Origin: Shewanella sairae
GTDB taxonomy: Bacteria; Pseudomonadota; Gammaproteobacteria; Enterobacterales; Shewanellaceae
Direction: 5' to 3'
NCBI RefSeq assembly: GCF_023283535.1
Contig: NZ_JAKILT010000020.1
Location: 1 to 64,000, forward strand
Length of the DNA stretch: 64,000 bases
The notes under the pieces are model-generated. The model made no database searches. It saw nothing but the letters and a program-made list of their open reading frames with translations, and had not been told where the DNA came from. The translations under genes were made by a program, and so were the position numbers. Below are positions 1 through 10,811 of this stretch, one piece after another (position 1 is the first letter of the stretch; each line of letters starts with the position of its first letter).

Positions 1-100
1 TCTCAAATCATTCTGATACAGATCAGAAGTTGCCGCCTTCAGATGGCGTGCCTGACTTTTCAGACTGAATGCGCTGGTAAATCTCTTCACGCAAGTTCAT
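1..100 (-). pseudogene. Duplicated 3' end of csrA (fragment)
   Basis: Bases 1-91 are an exact copy of 199-289, the last part of the intact csrA and the bases just after its stop. Beyond base 91 the match decays, but a short GAAGTCTCT-type block near 106-119 still resembles the csrA codons for KEVS. On the minus strand an ATG at 98-100 opens a 25-codon frame that ends in the CsrA C-terminal tail (EEIYQRI...SEGGNF) and stops at 23-25. It has no Shine-Dalgarno sequence and lacks the RNA-binding beta strands, so it is most likely a remnant of a partial duplication or of an insertion at the csrA 3' end. The left part is cut by the window edge. Confidence 0.75.
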
Positions 101-161
101 CACACAGAAGAGACTTCTTCTAGTCGTCTATATACGACACTGAAACTGAATATAAAGTAAT

Positions 162-192
162 AAAAAAGCCAGTTGCTTACACAACTGGCTTC
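162..192 (-). terminator. csrA intrinsic terminator
   Basis: Read on the minus strand there is a stem AGCCAGTTG / CAACTGGCT with a short loop, followed directly by six T residues. It lies 30 bases after the csrA stop and between the intact gene and the duplicated fragment. Confidence 0.85.
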
Positions 193-220
193 TAGAATTC
201 TCAAATCATTCTGATACAGA

Positions 221-418
221 TCAGAAGTTGCCGCCTTCAGATGGCGTGCCTGACTTTTCAGACTGAATGCGCTGGTAAATCTCTTCACGATGTACAGAGA
301 CTTCTTTAGGTGCATTTACACCAATTCTTACTTGGTTACCTTTAACGCCTAATACAGTGACAGTTACTTCGTCACCAATCATCAGTGTTTCACCAACACG
401 ACGAGTCAATATCAGCAT
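221..418 (-). CDS. csrA: Carbon storage regulator CsrA
   Basis: A 65-residue RNA-binding global regulator that dimerises and binds GGA motifs in mRNA leaders, controlling carbon storage, motility and biofilm genes post-transcriptionally. It starts [18 protein letters not shown], contains the [14 protein letters not shown] core and the [10 protein letters not shown] helix, and has the usual full length. The start has a strong AAAGGAG ribosome site 8 bases upstream, which in the family is also an autoregulatory CsrA target. No gene sits directly upstream for 660 bases. Its 3' end is duplicated at 1-91. The sensor of its control pathway, barA, is disrupted elsewhere in the window. Confidence 0.97.
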
Positions 419-859
419 TACTTTGCTCCTTTAGTTCCTAATTCTGCTTTATACGGCATAATTCCGTTATATTTATATTATAAGGTTAGCTTAGTACAAT
501 TTAACAGTATTCTATTAGAAAAGCGTCAACTAATTACACCTTTTCTAGTATTAAATCACAGTTTTTTAGTTGAAACCTTTTTAACCACTTTAAGTGTAAC
601 TTTAACCAGATAACGGACATCATCTAGCATTATCATTAAACTAACATGAATGAATACAATACCAAAATTAAAGCCCAATTTACCTAACCTTTAACTAAAT
701 AAAGCCGCAAAACACCCAAATAAAACACAACGCAAATCGCTTACTAACCAGAAGGAAAATCCATAGCGCTAATATTTTAATCCTAAAGTGAACTTAAATT
801 TCAATATCACTGCGCCTATTTCAACCAGTTAATAATACTGGTAGCTATCACCATAAAGA
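419..859. other. Gene-free AT-rich interval upstream of csrA
   Basis: No credible reading frame on either strand. It must hold the csrA promoter(s), but I cannot point to a convincing -35/-10 pair. In Shewanella relatives an aspartokinase gene often lies between alaS and csrA; no protein-level remnant of it is visible here. Confidence 0.5.
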
Positions 860-990
860 TTTGCTCGCTTGGCAGAGTTTCAAGGTAAGCTCATTGAGCG
901 CTTCTTGATAGCAGCTTTAGCGATACTTAGTGGTTATCGCTTCCGCCCTCCTCCCACAGATCCTATATCTGACTGCCAAGGAAAGGCAAA
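860..990. other. Self-complementary multi-stem element (possible structured RNA or MITE-like repeat)
   Basis: The ends pair as TTTGC (860-864) with GCAAA (986-990) and, after an internal loop, CTTGGCAG (868-875) with CTGCCAAG (973-980). Inside are three further hairpins: GCTC/GAGC (889-899), AGCGATA/TATCGCT (919-941) and CAGAT/ATCTG (957-971). Together they could form a four-way junction. On the minus strand, the direction leading to csrA, the purine-rich stretch between the last two stems carries several GGA motifs. It matches no riboswitch I recognise; the strand transcribed, if any, is unknown. Confidence 0.5.
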
Positions 991-1037
991 GCATCATTAA
1001 AGCCGCTAAAACTCACAAATATGACGGATTTTTTCCA

Positions 1038-1065
1038 TAAAAAAAGCGCCCTAGGGACGCTTTTT
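1038..1065 (-). terminator. alaS intrinsic terminator
   Basis: Inverted repeat AAAAAGCG / CGCTTTTT 20 bases after the alaS stop, ending in a T-run on the minus strand. It separates alaS from the csrA region. Confidence 0.85.
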
Positions 1066-1084
1066 CAAGCTAGACAGCTATAAA

Positions 1085-3712
1085 TTAAGCAAGCTTAGCA
1101 GTAATCCATGGAAGCACTTGCTCTAACGCTGCGTCTAAGTTCTCTGGCTGGCTACCACCGGCTTGTGCCATATCAGGGCGTCCACCACCCTTACCGCCAA
1201 CCTGAACAGCAATAGATGCTACCAGCTCACCCGCTTTAACTTTACCGGTTAAGTCTTTAGTCACACCCACGATAAGGTTAACTTTGTCTTCGCCAGCAAT
1301 CGCTAATACCACAATACCTGATTGCAGCTTTTGCTTAAGTTCATCTTGTAAGCCGCGAAGCGCACCCGCGTCTACACCTTCAAGCTTCTTAATAAGCACT
1401 TTAGCACCGTTAACTTCAACCGCTTCACCGGCAAGGTCAGCACTTGTTGCTGCAGCAAGTTTATCTTTTAACTGTGACAGCTCTTTTTCAAGTTGCTTAG
1501 TTTTGTCTAACTGCGCTTTAAGCTTAGCCACAACTGACGCGCTATCGCCTTTCAGTAATGCCGCCGCCTCTTCAAGCTCTGCCTGCTGCTTAGCAACATA
1601 GGCCATAGCAGCAGCGCCAGTTACCGCTTCGATACGGCGAACACCAGCGGCAATACCACCTTCAGAAGTGATCTTGAATAGACCGATATCACCGGTACGA
1701 CCTACGTGTGTACCACCACATAGTTCGATAGAGAAATCGCCCATAGTCACAACACGTACTTCAGCATCGTACTTTTCGCCAAACAGTGCCATTGCACCTT
1801 TTTCTTTAGCGGTTTCAATGTCCATCACTTCAGCTGTTAGCTCGTGGTTACGACGAATTTGCGTATTCACTAGCTCTTCAACTTCTTTTAGCTCTGACGC
1901 TTTTACGCCTTCAAAGTGAGAGAAGTCAAAACGTAAACGTTCTGGATCAACCAGCGAACCTTTCTGGCTCACGTGCGTACCAAGTACTTGGCGTAAAGCT
2001 GCGTGTAAAAGGTGAGTCACAGAGTGATTCAATTCAGTTCTATGACGTAGCTTCTTATCAACATTAGCCGTCAATACTTGACCAACCTTAATAGAACCAG
2101 CAGCTACACGACCGATATGACCAATTGCTTGAGCATACTTTTGCGTATCAGTTACAGTGAATTCAATGCCATCGGCAATCAACACACCTTTGTCACCACA
2201 CTGACCACCAGACTCGCCATAAAATGGTGTGTTATCAAGTACGATAACAACATCATCGCCAGCGTTAACAGAGTCAACCGACTCACCCGCTTTAAAGATT
2301 GCCGTCACTGTCGCTTGGTTATTTAGCTCTGTGTAACCAGTGAAACAGCTTTGTTCATCAATTTTTAGACCTTCGTTGTAGTCTGTTTCAAATTGACCCG
2401 CTGCTTGTGCACGGCTACGTTGCTCAGCCATTGCCGCTTCAAACCCTGCTTCATCAACAGTGATATCACGCTCACGACAAACGTCAGCAGTTAAATCAAC
2501 TGGGAAACCGTAAGTATCGTAAAGTTTGAACGCTGTTTCGCCATCTAGAACCTTAGTTGTTAGCTCGTTTAACGCAGCATCTAGAATACCTAGACCACGC
2601 TCTAGTGTACGAGCAAACTGCTCTTCTTCAGCTTTAAGCGACTTTTCTACAATCGCTTGAGTTTCAGTCAGACCTTTTGCAGCATCAGCGCCCATCACTT
2701 CGATAAGTGTTGGCACCAACTTATAGAAGAAGCTTTCAGTCGCACCTAACTTGTTACCATGACGTACTGCACGACGAATAATGCGACGTAGTACATAACC
2801 ACGGCCTTCGTTTGATGGCATTACACCGTCAGCGATCAAAAATGCACATGAACGAATATGGTCAGCAATCACGCGTAGTGATTTATTTTCTAAATCAGTT
2901 ACACCAAGAATTTCTGCAGTTTTCTTAATTAGCGCTTGGAAAATATCGATTTCGTAGTTTGAATGTACGCCCTGCATAATTGCAGCGATACGCTCAATAC
3001 CCATGCCCGTATCAACTGATGGCTTTGGTAGTGGCTTCATCTCACCGTCAGCTTGACGGTTGTACTGCATAAATACGATGTTCCAAATCTCGATAAAACG
3101 ATCGCCATCTTCTTCAGGAGTACCTGGACGACCGCCCCAGATATGATCGCCATGATCATAGAAGATTTCAGAACATGGACCACATGGGCCAGTATCGCCC
3201 ATTTGCCAGAAGTTATCTGACGCGTAAGCTGCGCCTTTATTGTCGCCAATACGGATAATGTTTTCTGCAGCAACACCAATCTTTTTATTCCAGATCTCAA
3301 ATGCTTCATCATCTGTTTCATAGATAGTGACGCATAGGCGCTCAGTCGGTAGCTTTAATTCTTCAGTTAGGAAAGTCCATGCAAACTTAATCGCATCTTC
3401 TTTAAAGTAATCACCAAAACTGAAGTTACCTAACATTTCAAAGAAAGTATGGTGACGTGCGGTGTAACCAACGTTATCTAAATCGTTATGCTTACCGCCC
3501 GCACGAACGCAGCGTTGTGAAGAAGTTGCACGAGTATAGCTACGCTTATCTGCACCCAAAAACACATCTTTAAACTGGTTCATACCCGCATTAGTAAATA
3601 GCAGTGTTGGATCGTTCGCTGGAACGAGAGAGCTACTATCAACTACCTGGTGACCATTGGTGCGGAAATATTCCAAAAAAGCACTTCGCAGTGCTGCAGT
3701 GGTTTGATACAT
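1085..3712 (-). CDS. alaS: Alanyl-tRNA synthetase
   Basis: Charges tRNA-Ala with alanine in the cytoplasm and edits mischarged Ser/Gly. The 875-residue length matches the family (876 in E. coli). N-terminal class II catalytic domain ([22 protein letters not shown]), tRNA-recognition region, editing domain with the HSVTHLLH zinc motif and the ELCGGTH motif, then a C-terminal coiled-coil/DHHA1 part. The frame is open for 52 further codons upstream, but the start at [16 protein letters not shown] is chosen because it fits the family N terminus and has AGGACGG just upstream. The recX gene that usually lies between recA and alaS is absent; the two are instead separated by a terminator. Confidence 0.97.
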   Translation of the reverse strand: MYQTTAALRSAFLEYFRTNGHQVVDSSSLVPANDPTLLFTNAGMNQFKDVFLGADKRSYTRATSSQRCVRAGGKHNDLDNVGYTARHHTFFEMLGNFSFGDYFKEDAIKFAWTFLTEELKLPTERLCVTIYETDDEAFEIWNKKIGVAAENIIRIGDNKGAAYASDNFWQMGDTGPCGPCSEIFYDHGDHIWGGRPGTPEEDGDRFIEIWNIVFMQYNRQADGEMKPLPKPSVDTGMGIERIAAIMQGVHSNYEIDIFQALIKKTAEILGVTDLENKSLRVIADHIRSCAFLIADGVMPSNEGRGYVLRRIIRRAVRHGNKLGATESFFYKLVPTLIEVMGADAAKGLTETQAIVEKSLKAEEEQFARTLERGLGILDAALNELTTKVLDGETAFKLYDTYGFPVDLTADVCRERDITVDEAGFEAAMAEQRSRAQAAGQFETDYNEGLKIDEQSCFTGYTELNNQATVTAIFKAGESVDSVNAGDDVVIVLDNTPFYGESGGQCGDKGVLIADGIEFTVTDTQKYAQAIGHIGRVAAGSIKVGQVLTANVDKKLRHRTELNHSVTHLLHAALRQVLGTHVSQKGSLVDPERLRFDFSHFEGVKASELKEVEELVNTQIRRNHELTAEVMDIETAKEKGAMALFGEKYDAEVRVVTMGDFSIELCGGTHVGRTGDIGLFKITSEGGIAAGVRRIEAVTGAAAMAYVAKQQAELEEAAALLKGDSASVVAKLKAQLDKTKQLEKELSQLKDKLAAATSADLAGEAVEVNGAKVLIKKLEGVDAGALRGLQDELKQKLQSGIVVLAIAGEDKVNLIVGVTKDLTGKVKAGELVASIAVQVGGKGGGRPDMAQAGGSQPENLDAALEQVLPWITAKLA

Positions 3713-3921
3713 GAAACCGTCCTGAATTAGGTTATGCAAATAGCCCTTAATGAGCTGAGATAAATTTTTATGGATAGCATTATAAGCAGAGTCATGTCTA
3801 ACAACCAGCCCTGTTGATACAAAACTGTGTCGCGAATGGAGAAATAGCAGAGAGATAGCAATCAGCAACGCATTACAGACATAAAAATCATGCCTATTAA
3901 TCTTTTCTAACGCGGATAAAA

Positions 3922-3957
3922 CAAAAATCGCGGCGTGCTATTAGCACTGCCGCGATT
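3922..3957 (-). terminator. recA intrinsic terminator
   Basis: AATCGCGGC / GCCGCGATT stem with a loop, followed by TTTTT on the minus strand, about 55 bases after the recA stop. The remaining 3713-3921 has no gene and presumably carries the alaS promoter. Confidence 0.85.
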
Positions 3958-4012
3958 ATCAAGTTCAACAACCTAACTCGATTAGTTAAGTCATTTAGCG
4001 AATAACTTACCG

Positions 4013-5089
4013 TTAAAACACTTCGCCAGTTTCTAAATCTACATTGTCACCAGCGGTGTCTGCTGCATTACCTGCATCAGCTACGTCTTTTTCACCGTTG
4101 CCCAAAAGCATAGCGCGCAGTGTAGCCTCAATCTCATCTGAAATTGTAGGGTTTTCGATTAAGTATTTACCCGCGTTTGCGCGGCCTTGACCAATCTTAT
4201 CGCCTTTATAGCTGTACCACGCACCCGCCTTTTCAATTAGCTTATGCTGCACACCTAAGTCAACTAACTCGCCAGTGCTGTTAATGCCTTGACCGTAAAG
4301 GATTTGGAACTCAGCCTGCTTAAATGGCGCCGCAATCTTGTTTTTGACAACTTTCACGCGCGTTTCGTTACCAATCACTTCTTCACGATCTTTAATCGCA
4401 CCTGTACGACGGATATCTAAACGAACTGAAGCATAGAACTTAAGTGCGTTACCACCGGTGGTTGTTTCTGGGTTACCGAACATTACACCAATTTTCATAC
4501 GGATTTGGTTAATGAAGATAAGCAAAGTATTTGACTGCTTAAGGTTACCTGCAAGCTTACGCATTGCTTGGCTCATCATACGCGCCGCAAGGCCCATGTG
4601 AGAATCACCAATTTCACCCTCAATTTCAGCTTTCGGTGTTAATGCCGCTACTGAGTCGACAATGATAACGTCAACCGCACCACTGCGAGTTAGTGCGTCA
4701 CAGATCTCTAGCGCTTGCTCACCCGTGTCAGGTTGAGAACAAAGTAAGTTATCAATATCTACACCAAGCTTTTTAGCGTAAATAGGGTCAAGAGCGTGCT
4801 CAGCATCGATAAACGCACAAGTTTTACCTTGTTTTTGCGCTGCAGCAATCACTTCTAGGGTCAGAGTTGTTTTACCAGATGATTCAGGACCATAGATCTC
4901 TACGATACGACCCATAGGTAATCCGCCAGCGCCTAAAGCAACATCCAAAGCAAGCGAGCCTGTAGAAATTGTTTCTACATCCATTGAACGATCTTCGCCT
5001 AACTTCATGATTGAGCCTTTACCAAACTGCTTCTCAATCTGACCTAAAACGGCGTTCAGTGCTTTCTCTTTATTTGGATCTGTCTTCAT
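4013..5089 (-). CDS. recA: RecA recombinase
   Basis: ATP-dependent strand-exchange protein and co-protease for LexA cleavage in the SOS response. 358 residues, close to the usual 350. Shows the MAW motif and Walker A GPESSGKT, Walker B region [10 protein letters not shown], the [13 protein letters not shown] block and an acidic C-terminal tail. The preceding LexA box overlaps its promoter. It is transcribed alone: a terminator follows and mutS is divergent. No recX is found downstream. Confidence 0.98.
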   Translation of the reverse strand: MKTDPNKEKALNAVLGQIEKQFGKGSIMKLGEDRSMDVETISTGSLALDVALGAGGLPMGRIVEIYGPESSGKTTLTLEVIAAAQKQGKTCAFIDAEHALDPIYAKKLGVDIDNLLCSQPDTGEQALEICDALTRSGAVDVIIVDSVAALTPKAEIEGEIGDSHMGLAARMMSQAMRKLAGNLKQSNTLLIFINQIRMKIGVMFGNPETTTGGNALKFYASVRLDIRRTGAIKDREEVIGNETRVKVVKNKIAAPFKQAEFQILYGQGINSTGELVDLGVQHKLIEKAGAWYSYKGDKIGQGRANAGKYLIENPTISDEIEATLRAMLLGNGEKDVADAGNAADTAGDNVDLETGEVF

Positions 5090-5188
5090 TCCTATATCCT
5101 CTGGAGCACAGTGCGATTTGATATGGGCACTGTATTATCATTTCGGTGACGACTCTTTATGCCTTGGCTAGAGCCTCAATATGAAACT

Positions 5189-5216
5189 AGTATACTGTAC
5201 AATCATACAGTATCAA
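5189..5216 (-). promoter_or_regulatory. recA promoter with embedded LexA (SOS) box
   Basis: On the minus strand TTGATA (5216-5211) and TATACT (5194-5189) are separated by 16 bases, and that spacer is exactly the LexA operator CTGT-N8-ACAG (5195-5210). LexA binding would therefore block sigma-70 polymerase directly. The arrangement fits the known SOS control of recA. Confidence 0.92.
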
Positions 5217-5406
5217 GTGCTGTGTAAAAATATTTTACAAATAAATATAAATCAAACACTTACTGACATCACACACTAATACACAGTATTTTATTCACCA
5301 AACACTGTAAGAATTCCGCCTCAAGTGAGCAAAATATTGTTAAGATTGGTGCCAGTATTGTGTAAGGCGCTAATAGACGCCGCAGTAAATGACAGGCAAA
5401 AAATCG

Positions 5407-7986
5407 ATGACTGCTATTGATCCCCAAGGTTTAGAAAAACACACCCCAATGATGCGTCAGTATCTCACTCTAAAAGCGCAACATCCGGATATGTTGCTCT
5501 TTTACCGTATGGGTGACTTTTATGAACTCTTTTATGAAGATGCAAAACGCGCATCAGAGTTACTTGGGATCTCACTCACTGCGCGTGGTAAAAGTGGTGG
5601 CGACCCTATTCCTATGGCAGGCCTCCCCTATCATGCTGTTGAAGGCTATTTAGCTAAACTGGTACAACTAAGAGTATCTGTTGCAATTTGCGAGCAAGTG
5701 GGCGATCCGGCTACATCAAAAGGCCCCGTTGAGCGTAAAGTTGTTCGTATTGTTACCCCAGGCACCTTAACCGATGAAGCTCTATTACAAGAGCGTCAAG
5801 ACAATCTACTAGCGGCACTTTATCAAGGTAAGACTGGCTACGGTTACGCTACTTTAGATGTGGCATCAGGTCGCTTTGTTATTACAGAGCTTGCCAATAC
5901 CGAAGCCTTAGAAGCTGAGCTACAGCGCACTAACCCTGCAGAACTACTTTATAGCGAAGACTTTTCGCAAATGAGTCTAATTGCAGGTATGAACGGCACA
6001 CGCCGTCGCCCTGAGTGGGAGTTTGATTGCGATACCTGCCACCGTCTATTACTCAACCAGTTTGGTACTAAAGACTTAAAGGGCTTTGGTATCGAAGACG
6101 CTAGGCTGTCGCTTCAAGCCGCTGGTTGTTTAATGCAATACGTTAAAGATACTCAGCGCACTGCTCTGCCGCATATCAACTCAATTGTACGTTTCAATCA
6201 GTCAGACAGTATCGTGTTAGATGCTGCAACGCGTCGTAATCTTGAGCTCACAGTAAACCTCCAAGGTGGCCGCGATAATACTCTTGCTTCTGTGCTTGAT
6301 AACACTGTTACCCCTATGGGCAGCCGTATGTTACAGCGCTGGATCCACCAACCACTGCGTAACCATGACATCATTCGTGCAAGACAAGCCTCAATTGAAG
6401 AGTTATTGGGTAACGGCAATCATGAGATCCTTGCAGAAGATTTAAAAGCCCTAGGCGATATTGAGCGTATTACCGCACGTATTGCTTTGCGTAATGCTCG
6501 CCCTCGAGATTTTGCTCGTTTACGTCAGGCACTGGCGTTATTACCGCAACTGCAACAAACCTTAACTCAGGCCAACGCACCGCACCTTAAATATCTATCT
6601 CAGGTGATTGGCGAATTTCCGCTAGAGCTTGAATTGTTATCTAATGCGATTGTTGATAACCCACCTATGCTGATACGTGATGGCGGCGTGATCCGTGAAG
6701 GCTACCATAAAGAATTAGATGAATGGCGTAAATTAAGTGAAGGTGCCACAGATTACCTACACGAACTTGAAGCGCGTGAAAAAGAGCAAACTGGGATCTC
6801 AACTTTAAAAGTAGGTTATAACCGTGTGCACGGTTACTACATTGAAGTGAGCCGTCGCGAATCTGACTTAGTGCCACTGAGTTACCAGCGTCGACAAACC
6901 CTAAAAAATACCGAACGCTATATTATTCCTGAGCTAAAAGAGCACGAGGAAAAAGTATTATCAAGCCAAGGCAAAGCACTCGCGCTTGAAAAGCAGCTCT
7001 GGGAAGAGTTGTTTGACCTTATCTTACCAAAACTACATGAGTTACAAGACTTCGCTCAAGCAGCCGCAGAATTAGACGTACTGTGTAACTTTGCTGAGCG
7101 TGCTGAAAGCTTTAATTACCATTGCCCAGAGTTAACTGGCACGCCGGGAATTCAAATAGAATCCGGTCGTCATCCAGTTGTCGAGCAAGTAAGTAAGAGC
7201 CCATTTATTGCTAACCCAGTAACTCTGAACAATGCGCGTAAGATGCTTGTGGTTACAGGTCCAAACATGGGCGGTAAATCAACTTATATGCGTCAAGTCG
7301 CTTTAATTACTTTGATGGCACATATTGGCTGCTACGTACCCGCTGAACACGCTGTCATTGGCCCAGTCGATCGGATCTTCACCCGTATTGGTGCATCAGA
7401 TGACTTAGCATCAGGTCGCTCAACCTTCATGGTTGAAATGACGGAAACAGCCAATATTCTGCATAATGCTACGCCGAATAGTTTGGTATTGATGGATGAG
7501 ATCGGCCGTGGTACATCTACCTATGACGGGCTTTCTCTTGCTTGGTCAGCTGCAGAGTATTTAGCCAAACACTTGCAAGCGATGACACTATTTGCCACGC
7601 ACTACTTTGAGCTGACTCAGCTACCTGAACAATTAGAAAACGTTGAAAACGTGCACTTAGACGCGGTAGAACACGGCGATAGTATTGTGTTTATGCATGC
7701 AGTTCAAGAAGGTGCGGCAAGCCGCAGTTATGGCTTACAGGTTGCGGCACTGGCTGGTGTGCCTAACTGTGTGATTAGCGCTGCTAAACATAAGCTACAC
7801 CAGCTTGAAAGCCGTGATCACGATCTACAGCAAAATAGCGAGCAACAAAACACCCAACAGAGCATGAGTTTTGCGCCTAGTGCGCCATCTCCCGCTCTAG
7901 AAGCACTGCAAAAACTAAACCCGGATGAGCTAACGCCAAGACAAGCACTTGATTACTTGTATAACCTTAAAAAATTAGCTTTATAG
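5407..7986 (+). CDS. mutS: DNA mismatch repair protein MutS
   Basis: Recognises base mismatches and small loops and starts MutL/MutH-type repair. 859 residues. The N-terminal mismatch-binding domain has the conserved Phe-x-Glu in MGDFYELF; the clamp and lever region follows, and then the ATPase with Walker [10 protein letters not shown], the [15 protein letters not shown] block and FATHYFEL. The frame also permits an ATG at 5389; the start at 5407 is preferred because AGG lies 10 bases upstream and the sequence after it matches relatives (AID...[12 protein letters not shown]). It is divergent from recA and convergent with rpoS. Confidence 0.97.
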   Translation: MTAIDPQGLEKHTPMMRQYLTLKAQHPDMLLFYRMGDFYELFYEDAKRASELLGISLTARGKSGGDPIPMAGLPYHAVEGYLAKLVQLRVSVAICEQVGDPATSKGPVERKVVRIVTPGTLTDEALLQERQDNLLAALYQGKTGYGYATLDVASGRFVITELANTEALEAELQRTNPAELLYSEDFSQMSLIAGMNGTRRRPEWEFDCDTCHRLLLNQFGTKDLKGFGIEDARLSLQAAGCLMQYVKDTQRTALPHINSIVRFNQSDSIVLDAATRRNLELTVNLQGGRDNTLASVLDNTVTPMGSRMLQRWIHQPLRNHDIIRARQASIEELLGNGNHEILAEDLKALGDIERITARIALRNARPRDFARLRQALALLPQLQQTLTQANAPHLKYLSQVIGEFPLELELLSNAIVDNPPMLIRDGGVIREGYHKELDEWRKLSEGATDYLHELEAREKEQTGISTLKVGYNRVHGYYIEVSRRESDLVPLSYQRRQTLKNTERYIIPELKEHEEKVLSSQGKALALEKQLWEELFDLILPKLHELQDFAQAAAELDVLCNFAERAESFNYHCPELTGTPGIQIESGRHPVVEQVSKSPFIANPVTLNNARKMLVVTGPNMGGKSTYMRQVALITLMAHIGCYVPAEHAVIGPVDRIFTRIGASDDLASGRSTFMVEMTETANILHNATPNSLVLMDEIGRGTSTYDGLSLAWSAAEYLAKHLQAMTLFATHYFELTQLPEQLENVENVHLDAVEHGDSIVFMHAVQEGAASRSYGLQVAALAGVPNCVISAAKHKLHQLESRDHDLQQNSEQQNTQQSMSFAPSAPSPALEALQKLNPDELTPRQALDYLYNLKKLAL

Positions 7987-8017
7987 CTTGAGCTTGTAGG
8001 CATTAAACAATCGCCAC

Positions 8018-8050
8018 AAAAAAAGCGCAGTTAAAACTGCGCTTTTTATT
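8018..8050. terminator. Bidirectional terminator between mutS and rpoS
   Basis: GCGCAG / CTGCGC hairpin flanked by an A-run on the left and a T-run on the right, so it can end both the plus-strand mutS and the minus-strand rpoS transcripts. Confidence 0.88.
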
Positions 8051-8091
8051 TATCTCATCTCAGACGAGACAGTAATATCAATCAGTATAAT

Positions 8092-9060
8092 TTAAGCTTT
8101 AAAGATAGCTTCTACAGAAAGGCCCTGCGCCCCTAGTAAGTCTTTCAAACGCTTAAGCGCCTCAACCTGAATTTGACGAACTCTTTCACGGGTTAAACCA
8201 ATCTCTTTACCGACATTTTCTAAGGTAGATGGCTCATAACCAAGCAAACCAAATCGGCGCGCTAGCACTTCACGTTGCTTAGTATTAAGTTCATCTAACC
8301 ATTTGACCACTGATTTAGACATATCTTCATCTTGAACTTTATAATCAGGACCAACATTGTCATCGTCCGCTAATACATCAAGTAAGGCTTTATCACTTTC
8401 GCCGCCAAACGGGGTATCAACTGAAGTAATTCTTTCATTAAGCTTGAGCATACGGCTTACATCGCCACTCGGCAAATCCAGCTGCTCAGCAATCTCTTCT
8501 GCTGTTGGTTCATGATCGAGTTTATGTGCTAGTTCTCTTGCTGTGCGTAGATAAACATTTAATTCTTTGACTACGTGGATAGGAAGTCGAATTGTACGAG
8601 TCTGATTCATAATTGCTCGTTCAATTGTTTGTCTAATCCACCATGTTGCATAAGTTGAAAACCGGAAACCTCGTTCTGGGTCAAACTTTTCTACGGCGCG
8701 AATAAGCCCTAAATTGCCCTCTTCGATTAGATCAAGCAGCGCTAGGCCACGATTATTATATCGACGTGCAATTTTTACAACGAGTCTAAGATTACTTTCA
8801 ATCATGCGGTTACGTGACTTTTCACATCCTTTAAGGGACTTACGTGAAAAATACACTTCTTCCTCAGCACTGAGGAGGGGGGAAAATCCAATTTCACCAA
8901 GATACAGCTGTGTGGCGTCTAGGTTTTTTTGCAAGTCATCTTGTACTTGCTGGTCTAACTCAGCTTCCTTAGTATTTTGATTAATATCATTGTTAGTTAA
9001 CTCATTTACAGAGTCATTTTTTGCTTGCTCTGCTACAGCGGCATTAGTAGGTCTGCCCAT
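8092..9060 (-). CDS. rpoS: RNA polymerase sigma factor RpoS
   Basis: Stationary-phase/general-stress sigma factor. 322 residues from the chosen start. Region 1.2 ([16 protein letters not shown]), region 2 ([34 protein letters not shown]), region 3, and region 4 with the [18 protein letters not shown] helix-turn-helix are all present. The open frame begins 20 codons earlier, but [12 protein letters not shown] is preceded by GGGAGAG at good spacing while the upstream ATGs are not. It follows nlpD directly, the usual arrangement in which a main rpoS promoter lies within nlpD. Confidence 0.96.
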   Translation of the reverse strand: MGRPTNAAVAEQAKNDSVNELTNNDINQNTKEAELDQQVQDDLQKNLDATQLYLGEIGFSPLLSAEEEVYFSRKSLKGCEKSRNRMIESNLRLVVKIARRYNNRGLALLDLIEEGNLGLIRAVEKFDPERGFRFSTYATWWIRQTIERAIMNQTRTIRLPIHVVKELNVYLRTARELAHKLDHEPTAEEIAEQLDLPSGDVSRMLKLNERITSVDTPFGGESDKALLDVLADDDNVGPDYKVQDEDMSKSVVKWLDELNTKQREVLARRFGLLGYEPSTLENVGKEIGLTRERVRQIQVEALKRLKDLLGAQGLSVEAIFKA

Positions 9061-9137
9061 AATATCTCTCCCGAATTTTTCCATTAATTTACTGCACTTC
9101 ACTATCCTCCGATTTGCCAAAATTGGCGGCCAAGAAA

Positions 9138-10031
9138 CTATTTCCTTGGCAAAAATTTAAGCGGGTTAACTGACTTTCCGTGATATCTAATTTCAAAATG
9201 TAACATCACTCGATTCGTGCCAGTACTTCCCATTTTCGCAACTGTTTGTCCAACATTAACAACTTGCTTTTCTTTAACTAAGATCTTGTCAGCATGCGCA
9301 TAAGCACTTAGATAATCATCACTATGTTTGATAATAACTAAGTTACCATACCCCCGAAGTGCACTACCCGCGTATACCACTCTACCACTCGCAGCCGCTC
9401 TAATTGCATCACCTCGGTTACCGGCGATCTTTATCCCTTTGTTTCCCTGCTCTTTGGCTGAGAAAGTTCCAATCACTTTACCATTCACAGGCCAAGACCA
9501 CTTACTCACCTTTGCAGGAAGCTCTGTCGGCTTGTGGATAACCTGGTTAGCATCTTGTTGATTGGTTGTTACAGAATACGCAGGCTTTTGACTTGGATCA
9601 AGTTGTTTTTTTGACCACTCTTTTTTACTAGCCTCACTCTCTACACTAGAGGTAGCCACCTGTTTTTCAACAGGTTTATCAGCTTTTACAGGCCATTTCT
9701 TTACCGTAGAAGTCGGTTTTGGGCTAGGCTTGCTATTTGTAACAGTTTTTTTAGAGTTTAAACTCAATACCTGTCCAGGGTAGATAGTATAAGGCTTTGG
9801 GAGTTTATTGGTGCTCGCAAGGTTTATAAAATCTTTATTTGCCCCCCAAGCAATTGAATAGAGTGTGTCACCCTTTTTGACTACATAACGCGTCCCCGTT
9901 ATCGACCCTTTACTGATCGACCGTGCTGAAGGACCATTCAATGATTCTACAGGTGCAGGCCTATCGGCCTGAAAACTGCAACCAGACAATAGCAGCGATA
10001 AGCAAACACAAAAATAGCAAGCAAACCTCAT
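9138..10031 (-). CDS. nlpD: Murein-hydrolase activator lipoprotein NlpD
   Basis: Outer-membrane lipoprotein that activates amidase AmiC during daughter-cell separation. 298 residues. A short signal peptide ends in the lipobox LSGC, followed by a LysM domain ([14 protein letters not shown]...PGQVLSL), a low-complexity linker and a C-terminal LytM/M23 domain. As in the family, the LytM domain lacks the first zinc ligands (NKGIKIAG instead of HxGxD) while LHFEIR remains, so it should activate rather than cut. The start MRFACYF is chosen over the ATG 12 codons upstream because AGG sits 7 bases before it. Confidence 0.93.
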   Translation of the reverse strand: MRFACYFCVCLSLLLSGCSFQADRPAPVESLNGPSARSISKGSITGTRYVVKKGDTLYSIAWGANKDFINLASTNKLPKPYTIYPGQVLSLNSKKTVTNSKPSPKPTSTVKKWPVKADKPVEKQVATSSVESEASKKEWSKKQLDPSQKPAYSVTTNQQDANQVIHKPTELPAKVSKWSWPVNGKVIGTFSAKEQGNKGIKIAGNRGDAIRAAASGRVVYAGSALRGYGNLVIIKHSDDYLSAYAHADKILVKEKQVVNVGQTVAKMGSTGTNRVMLHFEIRYHGKSVNPLKFLPRK

Positions 10032-10084
10032 TATTAACCTATCACCCCTAAACCAGCGACTATTCATTGTATAACCGACTAAAA

Positions 10085-10720
10085 CTAAGCCAATTCGCCA
10101 TTAACTAATGGTACAAAGCGAACCATCTCAATCACTTCTGAATTGTATTGACTTGCAACACGCGTAACTTTTAACAATTGTTGTGTCTGCTCCCCAACAG
10201 GGATAACCAATACACCACCATCAGCTAATTGCGCCAATAATGCTTCAGGTATCGAGCTCGCTGCAGCTGTCACCATAATCGCATCATAAGGGCCTTTACT
10301 CGGCCAACCTTGCCAACCATCGCCATATTTAAAAGCGATATTATGCAGATCAAGTCGCTTTAGACGTTGACGAGCTTGGATCTGTAAACTCTTGATCCGT
10401 TCAACCGTGCAAAGCTGCGGTACTAGCTGGGCTAAAATCGCTGCTTGATAACCTGACCCCGTACCAATCTCTAACACCTTAAGTGGGTTATTTTGCAGTA
10501 GTATTTCCGTCATACGCGCAACAATATAAGGCTGTGAAATCGTCTGTCCTTGGCCTATTGGGAGCGCTGTGTTTTCATAGGCTTTATGCCCAAGTGCCGG
10601 ATCTAAAAACTGCTCTCGCGGTGTATTAGCTACCGCTTTTAACACTGGCTCATTACGGATCCCTGCCTCATACAGTTTTCTTGCTAAGTTCAATGCTGAT
10701 GTTGAGGCAACAGGGGTCAT
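10085..10720 (-). CDS. pcm: Protein-L-isoaspartate O-methyltransferase
   Basis: Methylates isoaspartyl residues in aged proteins to start their repair, using S-adenosylmethionine. 211 residues, near the usual 208. The SAM-binding motif [18 protein letters not shown] and the family block [19 protein letters not shown] are visible. Lies between surE and nlpD in the conserved surE-pcm-nlpD-rpoS cluster, 91 bases after surE. Confidence 0.97.
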   Translation of the reverse strand: MTPVASTSALNLARKLYEAGIRNEPVLKAVANTPREQFLDPALGHKAYENTALPIGQGQTISQPYIVARMTEILLQNNPLKVLEIGTGSGYQAAILAQLVPQLCTVERIKSLQIQARQRLKRLDLHNIAFKYGDGWQGWPSKGPYDAIMVTAAASSIPEALLAQLADGGVLVIPVGEQTQQLLKVTRVASQYNSEVIEMVRFVPLVNGELA

Positions 10721-10811
10721 AAATCAGTTTTCCAATATTTCAAATATAAACATACTAAAACAGTGTTCTTAGTCGCTAGTAGTCTAAAAGTGACCACGGA
10801 GCTTGCACCAG

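Noticed and set aside
100..315. A 71-codon minus-strand frame overlapping csrA
   Set aside because: It reads csrA in another frame and runs through its terminator; only its last codons overlap the duplicated region, and it has no ribosome site.
860..990. Lysine, FMN, TPP or glycine riboswitch
   Set aside because: The location before a missing aspartokinase suggested a lysine riboswitch, but the conserved core motifs of these classes could not be found on either strand.
3713..3868. A 52-codon N-terminal extension of alaS, or a recX remnant there
   Set aside because: The residues match neither AlaS nor RecX, and the internal ATG at 3712 has a good ribosome site and the conserved N terminus.
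9061..9120. A 20-codon N-terminal extension of rpoS
   Set aside because: Not conserved and without a Shine-Dalgarno sequence, whereas the start at 9060 has GGGAGAG at good spacing.
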